From GCA-002050365 sp964237235 (lineage in GTDB: Bacteria > Acidobacteriota > Blastocatellia > Pyrinomonadales > Pyrinomonadaceae): DNA of 64,000 nucleotides. A program made the translations under genes and the position numbers. Numbering within the stretch: the first letter of the stretch is position 1; every line of letters begins with the position of its first letter. The stretch lies in the NCBI GenBank assembly GCA_964237235.1, contig CAXSGY010000009.1, positions 109,623 through 173,622 of the forward strand, read 5' to 3'. This document shows, piece by piece, positions 1-7,391 of the stretch. A model generated the notes under the pieces. That model ran no database searches and was not told the origin of the DNA. It saw nothing but the letters and a program-made list of their open reading frames with translations.

Positions 1-99
1 GACGAACAAGCCGTAAAGGAAGGCAATGAAAGAAGTTATCAAACTCTTTTGATTTCCGACTATAAAAAACCGGGCGTGTTAAAGGCGAAAATAATCTGA
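1..99 (+). CDS. C-terminal fragment of an unidentified protein
   Basis: A frame is open from the window edge for 32 codons and closes with TGA at 97-99. The visible tail is mixed charged and polar, ending Lys-Ala-Lys-Ile-Ile. Nothing in it identifies a family, and the start lies outside the window. About 90 bases of AT-rich spacer follow before the convergent transglutaminase-fold gene. Confidence 0.45.
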   Translation, partial: DEQAVKEGNERSYQTLLISDYKKPGVLKAKII

Positions 100-187
100 T
101 TTTTCGCCACAAAATTTAAATTAGATTGACACTTTCGTCGCCTTCAAAAAAACGTCCGAAAATTAGAACGCCGGTATTAATTTGCCT

Positions 188-1342
188 CTACCAGAGCTTA
201 ATCAAATTAAATGAACTCGCGTCAAAAATTATGTTGGGCATTTTGGGATTCTGAACGTAATTGACCGGAGTCATTTTTGTAAAATTGGCGACTTTTGTTT
301 GTCCGACCTGAAAACCCGGCAGAGTCGTTTCCGCAATCAGCCACGGTTTGCCTTCCCATTCGAAATCCATCTTATTTTCATTCGGGAAATTTCCCTGCGG
401 AACGGCGACCGTGATGTGCCGCGGGCAATAAAGCAGAATATATTTTTCGTCAATTTGTTCGAGCAGAGATGCCAGCAAAATAGTTTTGTTGCTGCAATCG
501 CCTGTGCGCGTCATCAAAACTTCGTCGGCGCGTTTGAGAGTTTCGCTCGTCCCGACCGCTTCGGTATAACTGTATTCGATTTGGTTTGAAACAAAATCAA
601 CCAGCTTTTGAATGCGCCTTTCGCGATTATTTTCAACCGGTTCGCCTTTTAAGATTTCATCCGTCAAACGCTTTAACGAAGGCTCGTTCGGCTTGGCGAC
701 CATAATTCCGTGATTGGCGAAAACTATTTTCGGAGAATCTTTGATCTGCGGCTGTTCGGCAATCAATCTGCCGCCGTAAATTTGCGAATTATTTGTAAAA
801 TTATTTAATTCTTCGAGCGTTAAATCGTAATTTAGATTTTTGAACGGAAATTTTAGCGTTTGCTTCGTTTCGATTTTGATATTGTCGAGCGCGGTTTTGA
901 AAAAACGCTTATTTTCCGGCGAAACGGTTAAAACATAATCGCCGAGATTTATTTTTCCGTTGATTTCCGCGCCCGTTTCAACCTTCGCGCGGTCAACGAA
1001 AAATTTACCGGCGAATTCATCAAATTCTTTTTCTTCAGACTGCGGAAAAGAAAAATATACTTCTTTTTTGCGCCAGTCGAATCTTTGCAGCTTGCCGCGA
1101 CCGAGAATCTGCGTTTCAAATTCGTTGCCCGAAAATATCGGCTGCGCCAGCATCATCACGACCGAATTGCGAATTTCACCGCCTAAAATTTCTTCGCCGG
1201 TTATTTCTCTCGGCTTTCCGGCTGAATAAAAATAAAACGCCGCCGAACAAACAACCGCCAAAGCCAAAAAACCGATTAAAAAAATCTTCCACGTTGATGA
1301 AGAATTTTTAGTTTCAGAATCAAAAATACTTCCGTCTGACAT
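188..1342 (-). CDS. Membrane-anchored transglutaminase-like domain protein
   Basis: The 384-residue protein has a short N-terminal tail, one hydrophobic segment at about residues 18-40 and a long soluble part, so it is probably anchored with its C-terminal part outside the cytoplasm. The last third carries a transglutaminase/protease-like core: Cys in RTGDCSNKT (about residue 283), His in CPRHITVAV (about 309) and an acidic residue in WLIAETT (about 338), here Glu where Asp is usual. Families with this core act as cysteine proteases or transamidases; the substrate is unknown. I chose ATG at 1342. A TTG at 1360 is also possible and would overlap the purM stop as TTGA, suggesting translational coupling with purM. 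The residues between the anchor and the core match no domain I recognise. Confidence 0.7.
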   Translation of the reverse strand: MSDGSIFDSETKNSSSTWKIFLIGFLALAVVCSAAFYFYSAGKPREITGEEILGGEIRNSVVMMLAQPIFSGNEFETQILGRGKLQRFDWRKKEVYFSFPQSEEKEFDEFAGKFFVDRAKVETGAEINGKINLGDYVLTVSPENKRFFKTALDNIKIETKQTLKFPFKNLNYDLTLEELNNFTNNSQIYGGRLIAEQPQIKDSPKIVFANHGIMVAKPNEPSLKRLTDEILKGEPVENNRERRIQKLVDFVSNQIEYSYTEAVGTSETLKRADEVLMTRTGDCSNKTILLASLLEQIDEKYILLYCPRHITVAVPQGNFPNENKMDFEWEGKPWLIAETTLPGFQVGQTKVANFTKMTPVNYVQNPKMPNIIFDASSFNLIKLW

Positions 1343-1356
1343 ATAAATTTTGAGAA

Positions 1357-2382
1357 TCAAACAATTCTAACTTCTTTCTTTCCCTCAATAACACGCCCAA
1401 TTTCAAAACATTCGCCCAAATTACTTTTGAAAAATTTTTTGTCTTCAATCGCACAGATAACTGTCATTCCGATTCCCATATTAAAGGTGCGAAACATCTC
1501 TTTTTCCCCGACGTTGCCGATTTTCTGCATCAAACCGAAAATCGGCAATTCATTCCACGTTCCGCGCTCAATTTCGACCGAGACATTCGCCGGTAAAATT
1601 CGCGGAATATTTTCAAGCAGACCGCCGCCCGTAATATGCGCCAGACCTTTGATTTTGCCTGAATTAAGCAGTTTGTCGAGCGGCTTAAGAAAACTTGAAT
1701 GCGTTGCAAGCAAAGCGTTTCCGACGGTTTCGCCGCTTAGTTCGGCGGGCGTTGAATCAACTTTGTAGCCGGCAATTTCAAACAAAATTTTTCTGGCGAG
1801 CGAATAGCCGTTCGTCTGCAAACCGTTCGACGGCAAACCCAAAACAACATTGCCGGCTTTGATATTTTTGCCGTCAATGACGCGCGGTTTATCAACCACG
1901 CCGACGATAAATCCGGCTAAATCATATTCGCCGTCCGCATACATCGAAGGCATTTCCGCCGTTTCGCCGCCGAGCAGAACGCAGCCGTTTTCCTTACAGG
2001 CAGCCGCAAAACCTTCGACGACGGCGACGGTCGTTTCGGGATTTAATTTTCCCGTCGCAAAATAATCGAGAAAAAACAAGGGACGCGCGCCTTGAACGAG
2101 AATATCGTTGACACAGTGATTAACCAAATCCTGCCCGACCGTGTTGTGGATGCCGGTTTCAAACGCGATTTTCAATTTCGTGCCAACGCCGTCGGCGGAC
2201 GCGACCAAAATCGGCGCGGACATCTGCGGAAACATCGCGGAAAACATTCCGCCGAAACTGCCGATTTCGGTCAAAGTCTGCGCGTTAAATGTAGATTTGG
2301 CAAGACTTTTGATTTTGTCGAGCGCGAGATTCGCGTTATCAATCGAAACTCCGGCATCCGCATATGAAATCGGTTTTGTCAT
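1357..2382 (-). CDS. purM: Phosphoribosylformylglycinamidine cyclo-ligase (AIR synthetase)
   Basis: PurM catalyses the ATP-dependent ring closure of formylglycinamidine ribonucleotide to aminoimidazole ribonucleotide, step five of de novo purine synthesis. The 341-residue protein has the family's usual length and start (SYADAGVSID), the ASADGVGTKL loop, the VNDILVQGARPLFFLDY segment, GGETAEMP, and the C-terminal GGGLLENIPR and FNMGIGM motifs. It begins at ATG 2382. The gene lies directly upstream of, and may be co-transcribed with, the transglutaminase-like gene at 188-1342. No other purine gene is in the window, so the pathway is scattered in this genome. Confidence 0.96.
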   Translation of the reverse strand: MTKPISYADAGVSIDNANLALDKIKSLAKSTFNAQTLTEIGSFGGMFSAMFPQMSAPILVASADGVGTKLKIAFETGIHNTVGQDLVNHCVNDILVQGARPLFFLDYFATGKLNPETTVAVVEGFAAACKENGCVLLGGETAEMPSMYADGEYDLAGFIVGVVDKPRVIDGKNIKAGNVVLGLPSNGLQTNGYSLARKILFEIAGYKVDSTPAELSGETVGNALLATHSSFLKPLDKLLNSGKIKGLAHITGGGLLENIPRILPANVSVEIERGTWNELPIFGLMQKIGNVGEKEMFRTFNMGIGMTVICAIEDKKFFKSNLGECFEIGRVIEGKKEVRIV

Positions 2383-2443
2383 AAGAATTGCAAATAAAAT
2401 TATAAACTTTCCGGGCGCGCCGAATTAAATTTTGCTATTAGCC

Positions 2444-2550
2444 ATCTCAAAAATATTCATTTGTCTTAAATTCTACATTCGACATTCTTCATTCGGCATT
2501 TTTACCGGATAAAAATTTAGAATGCCGAATGCAAAATGGAGAATTCACGA
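2444..2550. repeat. Nested palindromic intergenic element with ATTC heptamers
   Basis: Outer arms ATCTCAAAAAT (2444-2454) and ATTTTTGAGAT (2540-2550) are exact inverted copies. Inside them CATTCGGCATT (2490-2500) pairs exactly with AATGCCGAATG (2521-2531). The left half is a degenerate heptamer series (TTCTACA, TTCGACA, TTCTTCA, TTCGGCA) at 2472-2499. It fills most of the 183-base gap between purM and the N-acetyltransferase gene and looks like a small non-coding mobile or structural element rather than a simple terminator. Confidence 0.6.
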
Positions 2551-2565
2551 TTTTTGAGATAGTTT

Positions 2566-3327
2566 CTAAAAATTTCGTCCGATATTAAATTCCCGTTTCA
2601 AAATTCGATTGAAAATTTCTTCCGAATCAACTTCGGTTTCGCTTTTTTCGCCCGCGACGATTTCGACAAACTTTCTATCGGTCAACGTTTGACGACCTTT
2701 GAGCGTCATCAACGAACAAACTTTACCGCGCGTAAAATGCGATTCGGGCGACGTTTGATGAAAACGGCACATTTCCGCAAATTCTGGCAAGCCGCGTTCG
2801 AGATTTTTGAAAACGTACTCGCCACGCCATTTTTCGCCGTCTTTTTTGACGACTTCAAAATAATCTTCGTCGAATTTTCTAATTATAAACGCGCCGTTTG
2901 CGTCCCGTTGCTCAATATCTAAAATAAATCGCAGAGGCTCGGCTGTAAAATCTCCGAAACCGACATCAACCAAATATTCTTCGTCCCCGAGGCGCGCCAA
3001 AATCGCCAAATGATCGAATTCCGCGCCGGGTTCGCCGTCTGCTCTGACGACGCGAGCCGAAATTAGCCGGCTTGAAAAATCTAAATTTTTCAACAATTCA
3101 TTGAACAATCCGTTCAACTCGTAACAAAAACCGCCGCGCCGTTCGCCGACGATTTTGGCGTAGAATTTTTCCGCGTCCAAAATAATCGGTCGTTTCCAAT
3201 GAATATCGAGATTTTCAAAGGGAACTTGCAAAAGATGCGCGCGCTGCAAAATTTGCAGAGTTTTCAAAGTTACAGGCAAATTCGTTTCGACGATATTGAT
3301 TCGCCGCAGATAATTTTGCTTATTCAT
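2566..3327 (-). CDS. Arylamine N-acetyltransferase
   Basis: The enzyme family transfers acetyl from acetyl-CoA to arylamines, hydrazines or similar acceptors by a ping-pong mechanism. The 253-residue sequence contains the catalytic triad at nearly canonical positions: Cys68 in ERRGGFCYELNG, His106 in FDHLAIL and Asp121 in LVDVGFGD. The N-terminal helical part includes the typical VPFENLDIHW segment. The start is ATG 3327; a TTG six codons upstream is less likely. The physiological acceptor cannot be deduced from the neighbours. The gene stands alone between a palindromic repeat and the divergent small gene at 3430. Confidence 0.92.
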   Translation of the reverse strand: MNKQNYLRRINIVETNLPVTLKTLQILQRAHLLQVPFENLDIHWKRPIILDAEKFYAKIVGERRGGFCYELNGLFNELLKNLDFSSRLISARVVRADGEPGAEFDHLAILARLGDEEYLVDVGFGDFTAEPLRFILDIEQRDANGAFIIRKFDEDYFEVVKKDGEKWRGEYVFKNLERGLPEFAEMCRFHQTSPESHFTRGKVCSLMTLKGRQTLTDRKFVEIVAGEKSETEVDSEEIFNRILKREFNIGRNF

Positions 3328-3429
3328 AAATTCGCCGCCTACCAAAAATTATACGCTCAAAATTTATTCGGATAAAACTTGATTGACGCGAGTCCGGTTT
3401 AGCATATAGCATTTTCGAGGGAGAAAAAT

Positions 3430-3813
3430 ATGAGTTTTACGTTAATGGATTTGGGCGCGGAAAGTTTCGAGTTTCGCGCGAGCGTCTGGAACTGGAAGCC
3501 GACGCTGGAAATTATTAAAAGTTTCGACATCGTTGACGAAGGAAAAATCCGGCAGATGAATTATAACGCGACCGGCGCAAAGTTTTCCCTCGAAGAAGCG
3601 CATCAAATCGGCGGCAAAATCCGCGACGAGATTTTGCCGAAGCTCGAGCCGAACAAACGCATCTTTGCCGATTTGAGTGTAACGGACGCGCCCGACGACG
3701 GAACGCTTTACAAAGACGAAGACGAACAATGGAAAAATTATTCGGCAAGCCACGACTGGCTTAAAGATTTCGCCGAATTTTGTTTGAAATCGAAGGGATT
3801 TCAAGTTTTTTAG
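3430..3813 (+). CDS. Small conserved-looking hypothetical protein, 127 residues
   Basis: The start is supported by a strong ribosome-binding site (GAGGGAG, seven bases upstream of ATG 3430). The protein is acidic and soluble, with no signal peptide or membrane segment. It is rich in Asp/Glu/Lys/Trp and contains a central segment EEAHQIGGKIRDEILPKL followed by a possible acidic loop (KDEDEQWKNYS). I do not recognise a family. It lies 32 bases upstream of the DUF445 gene on the same strand, so the two may be co-transcribed. Confidence 0.7.
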   Translation: MSFTLMDLGAESFEFRASVWNWKPTLEIIKSFDIVDEGKIRQMNYNATGAKFSLEEAHQIGGKIRDEILPKLEPNKRIFADLSVTDAPDDGTLYKDEDEQWKNYSASHDWLKDFAEFCLKSKGFQVF

Positions 3814-3845
3814 CAATGATTTAAAGATCTCTCTCAAGAATTAAA

Positions 3846-5453
3846 GTGTTTATTGATTTTCGTTACATCGCTGATTTGGCTGCGTTTGCTATTTTTGCGA
3901 CGGTTCACGGCTACATCGGCGCGTGGCTCGCCGTACGGATGCTTTTTCGCCCGCGCAATCCGGTAAAATTTTTCGGGTTGACGATTTTTCCGCAGGGAAT
4001 GATTCCGCGTCATCGCGCGCGCCTGGCGGAAGCTATCGGCAAAGCGGTCGGCGACGAGCTGGTTTCGCAGGAAACAATCGTCGAAGAGCTTTTCGGCAAA
4101 GAGTTTCTGCGAAAAAAAATTGAAGGCGTGGTTAATTTTTACGCGAACGATTTGATTTCGCAAAATTATCCGTCGCTCGTCGAAGCACTGCCCGAAAATT
4201 TCCGCGAGCCTTTTTTAGATGCCGTCGTCTCCCTGCAAAACAAGATCGCGGCACATATCCGAATTGTTCTGAAAAACGAAGAAACCGTTCAATCCATCAG
4301 CGGTTTTGTGACGCGCCGCGTTGACGAATTTTTGTCGAAAAGAGTTTCGCAAGTCGTTGACGACGAACAATTTAACGAAGTTCTCGGCTTTTTGGAAAAG
4401 CGCGTTCGCAACGCGGTCAAAGAGCCGGTTCTGGAGCAGAAAATCCGTGAATTTATCAACCGCCGCGTAGATGATTTAGCCGACACGACGATGACGCTCG
4501 GCGAAATGTTCACGCCCGACGCGATTGATTTGATCAAGGAAAAAGCGACCGATCAAATCGAACCGATTGTTCACCAACTCGCCGAAATTGCCACATCCGA
4601 GCGCACGCGCGGGCAGATCGGCGCGATGATTAAAAAGGAAGTCAACGATTTTTACGAAAATCTCGCGTTTTTCAAGAAAATCTTCGTTTCGCGCGACAAT
4701 CTGATCCGTGAAGTTGACGATTTGGTCAATGAATCACTGCCGAAACGCATCGAAGAAACTTTGCGCGGCGATTATTTCGCGCAGGAAGCCCGCAACTTTC
4801 TCGACCAGGCGATTTCCAACGCCGCAAATCGTCCGATTTCTGAATTGATCGGGAAAGTTCAACCGGAACAGCTCGAACGCCTGAAAAATCAAATCGCCAA
4901 AGGCGTTCTGTCAATTTTGCAGGGCGCGGAGATGCAAACTTCGATTTCCGCATATCTGACCGACACGCTGCGGAAAATTCGCCCGCACAGCCTCGACGCG
5001 ATTTTGCAGACGGTTCACCCTGAATCCGAAGAAAAATTAAAAAAACTGCTCGCCGACGGCTTGCTTAATATTCTGCAGAAAGACGAAACCGGCGACATTA
5101 TCAACCGCGTTTTGACCAAACAAATTGACCGGCTTTTGTCCGCGCCAATCGGTAAATTATCCGACCATATTTCCGAAGAACAGGTGCGAAACGCCGGTGA
5201 AAAAATCACTGAAACGATTATCGGCGCGGCGCGAGAAAAACTTCCCGAAGCGATCCGCGAATTCGACATCGGCAGCGTCGTACGCGAAAAAATCAATAAT
5301 TATCCGGTCGAAAAGCTCGAATCGCTCGTGATGTCCATCGCCAAGGAACATCTTCGAACCATCGAATTGTTCGGCGCGTTTTTCGGCTTCGCGCTCGGTG
5401 TCGGACAATTTTTCTTTCAACATTTTTTCGCCCGCTGGATCGGACTGCAATAA
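3846..5453 (+). CDS. DUF445 family membrane-associated protein
   Basis: The 535-residue protein starts at GTG 3846 and resembles the DUF445 (YjiN/YheB-type) family of unknown function. A hydrophobic N-terminal segment (about residues 7-25) and a second at the C-terminus (LFGAFFGFALGVGQFFFQHF, near 505-525) flank a long, highly charged helical region. That region has recurring patterns such as DQAISNAANRPISELIGKV and DRLLSAPIGKLSDHI. The layout suggests a protein tethered at both ends with an elongated coiled-coil-like middle. The early segment AWLAVRMLFRPRNPVKFFG, with a turn and positive charges, is characteristic of the family. The role in the envelope is not established. Confidence 0.82.
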   Translation: MFIDFRYIADLAAFAIFATVHGYIGAWLAVRMLFRPRNPVKFFGLTIFPQGMIPRHRARLAEAIGKAVGDELVSQETIVEELFGKEFLRKKIEGVVNFYANDLISQNYPSLVEALPENFREPFLDAVVSLQNKIAAHIRIVLKNEETVQSISGFVTRRVDEFLSKRVSQVVDDEQFNEVLGFLEKRVRNAVKEPVLEQKIREFINRRVDDLADTTMTLGEMFTPDAIDLIKEKATDQIEPIVHQLAEIATSERTRGQIGAMIKKEVNDFYENLAFFKKIFVSRDNLIREVDDLVNESLPKRIEETLRGDYFAQEARNFLDQAISNAANRPISELIGKVQPEQLERLKNQIAKGVLSILQGAEMQTSISAYLTDTLRKIRPHSLDAILQTVHPESEEKLKKLLADGLLNILQKDETGDIINRVLTKQIDRLLSAPIGKLSDHISEEQVRNAGEKITETIIGAAREKLPEAIREFDIGSVVREKINNYPVEKLESLVMSIAKEHLRTIELFGAFFGFALGVGQFFFQHFFARWIGLQ

Positions 5454-5533
5454 ATAAGGGAACTTAAACAAATTTTTCATCGTTTGCCTTATCGAAAGAA
5501 TTTTCAAATATTTTTCGCGGAGGGAAAGCAATA

Positions 5534-6211
5534 ATGAGAAAAATAGGATTTTTAATTTTTATCGCAGCTTTATCAATCGGCTTGATGTTTTCGACCAACT
5601 GTAGTTTCGACGGCATCAAGAATTTTACGGGCGTGCAGGGTTCGGGCGTGTCAAAGACCGAAACGCGCTCGCTGAAAGGCTTCAGCAAAGTTGACGCGGG
5701 CGGCGCGGTCAACGTCGAAATCGCGGCTCAGAAAGATTTCAGCGTCGAAGTGCAGGCGGACGACAATCTGCTCGCCAACATCAAAACCGAAGTTGACGGC
5801 GACACTCTGAAGATTTTCAGCGAAGACAGAATTTCGCCGAAAACGCGCATCAACGTTAAAATTTCGATGCCCGAACTCGAAGGCTTGGATATCTCCGGCG
5901 CGTCGAGCGGCAACGTTTCAAACGTTAAAGCCGATTCGCTCGAATTAAAGGCGAGCGGCGCGTCGAAAATTAAAATTGACGGTGCGACGGAAGATTTGAA
6001 TGCCGACGCGAGCGGCGCGAGTTCCATTGACGCGGAAAACCTGAGAGCGGAAAACGCCGAAGTCGAAGCGAACGGCGCGAGCAGCGCGACCGTTTCGGCA
6101 ACTAATGATTTGGACGTTTCGGCAAGCGGCGCAAGCAAGATTTATTACATCGGCGAGCCGGCTAAAATTAAACAAAAATCTTCAGGAGCGAGTTCGATTA
6201 ACAAAAAATAA
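5534..6211 (+). CDS. Lipoprotein with head GIN domain (DUF2807)
   Basis: A GGAGGGAAAG site precedes ATG 5534. The 225-residue product has a lipoprotein-type signal with the attachment Cys at residue 23 (FSTNC). The rest is a DUF2807 / head-GIN beta-helix domain: repeated rungs of the form SGASS/ANGASS (for example DISGASSGNVSNV, LKASGASKIKIDG, EANGASSATVSA) with period about 20. It also carries the typical N-terminal FSKVDAGGAVNVEIAAQ strand pair. Such proteins sit in the envelope, and adhesin or polymer-binding roles have been suggested for relatives. It is transcribed away from the DUF445 gene's 3' end (80-base gap) with its own ribosome-binding site. Confidence 0.88.
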   Translation: MRKIGFLIFIAALSIGLMFSTNCSFDGIKNFTGVQGSGVSKTETRSLKGFSKVDAGGAVNVEIAAQKDFSVEVQADDNLLANIKTEVDGDTLKIFSEDRISPKTRINVKISMPELEGLDISGASSGNVSNVKADSLELKASGASKIKIDGATEDLNADASGASSIDAENLRAENAEVEANGASSATVSATNDLDVSASGASKIYYIGEPAKIKQKSSGASSINKK

Positions 6212-6241
6212 ATTCGGCGGATGCGAATTGTTTATTAAAAA

Positions 6242-6381
6242 GCGGTTGGCAGGAACGTCAGCATCCTGTTTGTAATAAACGCGAAGGCGCAAAACACATT
6301 TTGACAAATTCAGACTGCGGGCTATCAAAATGTATTTTGCACCAAGACAAAATTAATGCAAGCAAGAAGTCTTGCGCTACG
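6242..6381. repeat. REPIN-like palindromic element, diverged copy
   Basis: This copy has the same layout as the cleaner element at 10810-10944: a REP-like head (GGCAGGAACGTCAGCATCCTG), then an AATAAAC spacer, then an inner inverted repeat (GCAAAACACATTTTGA at 6289-6304 with its complement at 6325-6340, one mismatch), then a tail ATGCAAGCAAGAAGTCTTGCG in opposite orientation. The arms have diverged, so this appears to be an older copy. It occupies most of the gap between the GIN lipoprotein and the convergent nuclease-inhibitor gene. Confidence 0.5.
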
Positions 6382-6435
6382 GTCAGCCGATTGAAATTTT
6401 CGAATAACTGTTCAGATTTAGACAATTTTACAGAT

Positions 6436-6493
6436 AAAAAACTGAAAGACCGGAATGCATTTTCAAGAATTAATTCCGGTCTTTCAGTTTTTT
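6436..6493. terminator. Bidirectional intrinsic terminator
   Basis: A perfect 21-base inverted repeat (arms 6436-6456 and 6473-6493, core CTGAAAGACCGGAAT) is flanked by A-runs on the left and T-runs on the right. It can terminate transcription in both directions between the GIN lipoprotein gene (+) and the NuiA-like gene (-). Confidence 0.85.
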
Positions 6494-6508
6494 ATTTCTC
6501 ATTTTTTA

Positions 6509-6928
6509 TCAAGTTTCGACGGCTTCGGTTTTGATGCCGAGCAGCATATTGTTTTCGTCGAGTCCAAGGACGTAAATTTTTATCTGCGTTTTGCCGATTC
6601 GGAAAACATTCAAATCGCGCAGATTGTTCACCAAAATCTTTTGCAGCGCGGCAAATTTTTCGGCGTTCGCCTTTTCTTCGTCGCCGAACCAATCCTGCAT
6701 TTCCGTCAGGCGCGAAAAAAATCCGCCGACATCCTTTTCCTCGATCTGCGAAGTCGCAGAGTTTTTGGTCTGGTTCAGCACTTCGTCCTTCGTTAATGCT
6801 TCCGCCGGTTTCCCGACAAATGCGGAGATCGGCGCATCGGTTTCGCTGATATAACTTAATCCTTCCGCCGCTTCTTTAATTAGCCGCGCGAGTTGCTCGC
6901 TCGTCGAATTTTCAGTTTGTTCGTTCAA
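6509..6928 (-). CDS. NuiA-like inhibitor of sugar-non-specific nuclease
   Basis: The 139-residue protein resembles cyanobacterial NuiA, which binds and blocks the non-specific nuclease NucA. The match runs along the whole length: LIKEAAEGLSYISETDAP, a long acidic linker, VGGFFSRLTEMQDWFGDEEK, a helix ending LRDLNVFRIGKTQIKIYVLG, and the C-terminal ...TEAVET. The last residues (Val-Glu-Thr) are those that enter the nuclease active site in NuiA. No NucA-type nuclease is visible in the window, so the partner is elsewhere or absent. It starts at ATG 6928 and is transcribed away from the dnaA promoter region. Identification is from remembered family sequence, so the function is an inference. Confidence 0.78.
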   Translation of the reverse strand: MNEQTENSTSEQLARLIKEAAEGLSYISETDAPISAFVGKPAEALTKDEVLNQTKNSATSQIEEKDVGGFFSRLTEMQDWFGDEEKANAEKFAALQKILVNNLRDLNVFRIGKTQIKIYVLGLDENNMLLGIKTEAVET

Positions 6929-7092
6929 CTCTTTTTCTCCAGTTCTTTTGCCGCGCTTTGAGATTCTTTTTCCAATTTATCCTTCTTTTGTATCTAAAAT
7001 GTGAATGATTTCTAGTCTAACACAATCAAATTTTCCGCCAAATCGCAGTTAAAATAAGGACTTATCCGATTTCAAAATTTATTTTCAAAACC

Positions 7093-7362
7093 TGTGGATT
7101 TCTTCTTGCAATTTGATTTGAATTTTGTTAATCTGTGAGCCGTTTCAGTAAAAAAATTTCTCGTAAACTGTTGAAAACATTATAGTTAAGGTTTTACCTT
7201 AACTATTAAACAGCTTTCCACAAGCCTGTGGAAAACTTTGTGGAAAACTTTTTAAAAAAGCGAAAAGCCGCCGCAAAATAAGGGCTTCGCGCCAATGGTT
7301 GAAGAGAAAATTTAACAATTAAAACGACGCTGGAAAATTTAATCTGCTTAAAAGTTTCCACA
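7093..7362. promoter_or_regulatory. DnaA-box cluster upstream of dnaA
   Basis: At least five near-consensus DnaA boxes lie in the 463-base gap before dnaA: TGTGGATTT at 7093, CTTTCCACA at 7214, TGTGGAAAA at 7227 and 7239, and GTTTCCACA at 7354. Three of them form a tight inverted group at 7214-7247. They may serve dnaA autoregulation or the upstream half of a bipartite origin. The rest of the gap is AT-rich and shows no coding frame. Confidence 0.75.
7182..7206. promoter_or_regulatory. 11-bp perfect palindrome in the dnaA upstream region
   Basis: ATAGTTAAGGT (7182-7192) is followed by TTT and the exact inverted copy (7196-7206). There is no U-run after it and it sits between promoters, so an operator or a structural element of the origin is more likely than a terminator. 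Confidence 0.5.
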
Positions 7363-7391
7363 AAGATTTAATAAAATCGCGGAGAAGAAAA

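Noticed and set aside
2471..2531. Repeat units that look like a short CRISPR array
   Set aside because: The units are seven bases, degenerate and without spacers of constant length, and they lie within a palindrome.
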